NCBI GenBank assembly: GCA_902601315.1
Contig: CACKMS010000001.1
Coordinates: forward strand, 88,517 to 152,516
Length of the DNA stretch: 64,000 bases
Direction: 5' to 3'
Source of the DNA: an uncultured Pelagibacteraceae bacterium
GTDB lineage: Bacteria > Pseudomonadota > Alphaproteobacteria > Pelagibacterales > Pelagibacteraceae
This document shows positions 63,790 through 64,000 of this stretch, piece by piece. The notes under the pieces were generated by a model. The model saw nothing but the letters and a program-made list of their open reading frames with translations, was not told the origin of the DNA and did not search any database. Positions within the stretch are counted from its first letter, which is position 1. The number at the start of each line of letters is the position of its first letter. Position numbers and translations under genes: made by a program.

Positions 63790-64000
63790 GTTTTTTAATT
63801 TTAGGTTTTATAACCAGTTTAAGTTTAATATTAGCAATAGGACCACAAAATATCTTTGTAATAGAGCAAGGTATTAAGAAACAACATATTTTTCTAATAT
63901 GTTTGATTTGTTCAGTATCAGATACAATTTTGATTTTTTTAGGAATTTTTCTATTTCAATATCTTGGAACATTTTTTAATGAAATAACTGAATTAGCTTT
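63786..64000 (+). CDS. LysE/ArgO-family amino-acid exporter, truncated at the window edge
   Basis: Not in the ORF track because it runs off the end. The visible 71 codons read MSFLILGFITSLSLILAIGPQNIF... with the LysE hallmark GPQNIFVIEQGI and two hydrophobic helices. The ATG overlaps the MFS stop as ATGA. The substrate is probably a basic amino acid, by family. Confidence 0.85.
   Translation, partial: MSFLILGFITSLSLILAIGPQNIFVIEQGIKKQHIFLICLICSVSDTILIFLGIFLFQYLGTFFNEITELA

Noticed and set aside
1-64000. tRNA, rRNA, CRISPR, IS elements or prophage genes
   Set aside because: Gaps are at most about 170 bp and AT-rich with no cloverleaf-like GC stretches. No repeat array and no transposase, integrase or phage-like protein was seen.

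Overview
The window is chromosomal DNA of a streamlined, AT-rich alphaproteobacterium, most probably a SAR11 (Pelagibacterales) marine bacterium. The evidence is the very low GC content, Lys/Asn/Ile-rich proteins, intergenic gaps of at most about 170 bp, and gene neighbourhoods typical of alphaproteobacteria: pepA opposite lptFG-lptD-surA-pdxA-rsmA-gmk, purMN opposite a DUF2066 gene and hda, aroQ-accBC near a DUF2155 gene and an NDUFA12-like complex I subunit, and rne opposite mrcA-prfB. I see no insertion sequence, prophage, CRISPR array, rRNA or tRNA gene. No stretch above 300 bases lacks a gene.

Layout. 1-7.8 kb: outer-membrane assembly (lptF, lptG, lptD, surA) with pdxA and rsmA on the minus strand, facing the 3' part of gmk. 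7.8-16.4 kb: pepA, ndk, purine genes purMN, a DUF2066 protein, an Hda-like DnaA-related ATPase, aspS, a stand-alone TSCPD-domain protein, an NDUFA12-like subunit and a DUF2155 protein. 16.4-30.5 kb: accBC, aroQ, thiS-thiG, rne, mrcA, prfB (with an intact +1 programmed frameshift that the ORF track misses), an AsmA-like protein, tyrS, anmK and an alpha/beta hydrolase. 30.6-36.8 kb: a complete iron-sulfur assembly operon, iscR-sufBCDSUTA. 36.9-45.2 kb: an animal-type glutaminase with ankyrin repeats lying tail to tail with glnA, a YbaK-like deacylase, two DMT transporters, a homocysteine S-methyltransferase and an aldehyde dehydrogenase. 45.3-54.8 kb: a 3-hydroxyisobutyrate-dehydrogenase-like enzyme, an FAH-family hydrolase, PEP carboxylase, CcdA, an azoreductase-like flavoprotein, a gamma-butyrobetaine-hydroxylase-like dioxygenase, HisN, a glutamine amidotransferase, an AhpD-like protein and a DUF924 protein. 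54.8-58.8 kb: a minus-strand run of eleven mostly tiny genes. 58.9-64 kb: cysE-cysK, a 1-Cys peroxiredoxin, a methyltransferase, an Asp/Glu racemase-family protein, an MFS transporter and the start of a LysE-type exporter.

How it works together. Most of the window is housekeeping: envelope assembly and peptidoglycan growth and recycling, nucleotide, fatty-acid and cofactor synthesis, translation, Fe-S assembly and nitrogen handling. Genes are tightly packed. Many starts overlap the previous stop as TAATG or ATGA, and almost every convergent pair overlaps or touches at its 3' ends, leaving little room for classical hairpin terminators.

The best candidate for an undescribed system is the minus-strand cluster at 54.8-58.8 kb. 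It combines two SnoaL-like proteins, several small ferredoxin-fold (ABM/GYD/DUF1330-type) proteins, a small exported beta-rich protein, a glutathione-S-transferase-kappa/HCCA-isomerase-like protein, a DUF2798 membrane protein and an SMR-like protein lacking the essential glutamate. Most of its genes have strong Shine-Dalgarno sites, and an inverted repeat lies upstream of the first gene. Other points to check are the ankyrin-bearing glutaminase, RNase E without its Zn-link cysteines, the stand-alone TSCPD protein, and palindromes upstream of iscR and between glnA and ybaK.
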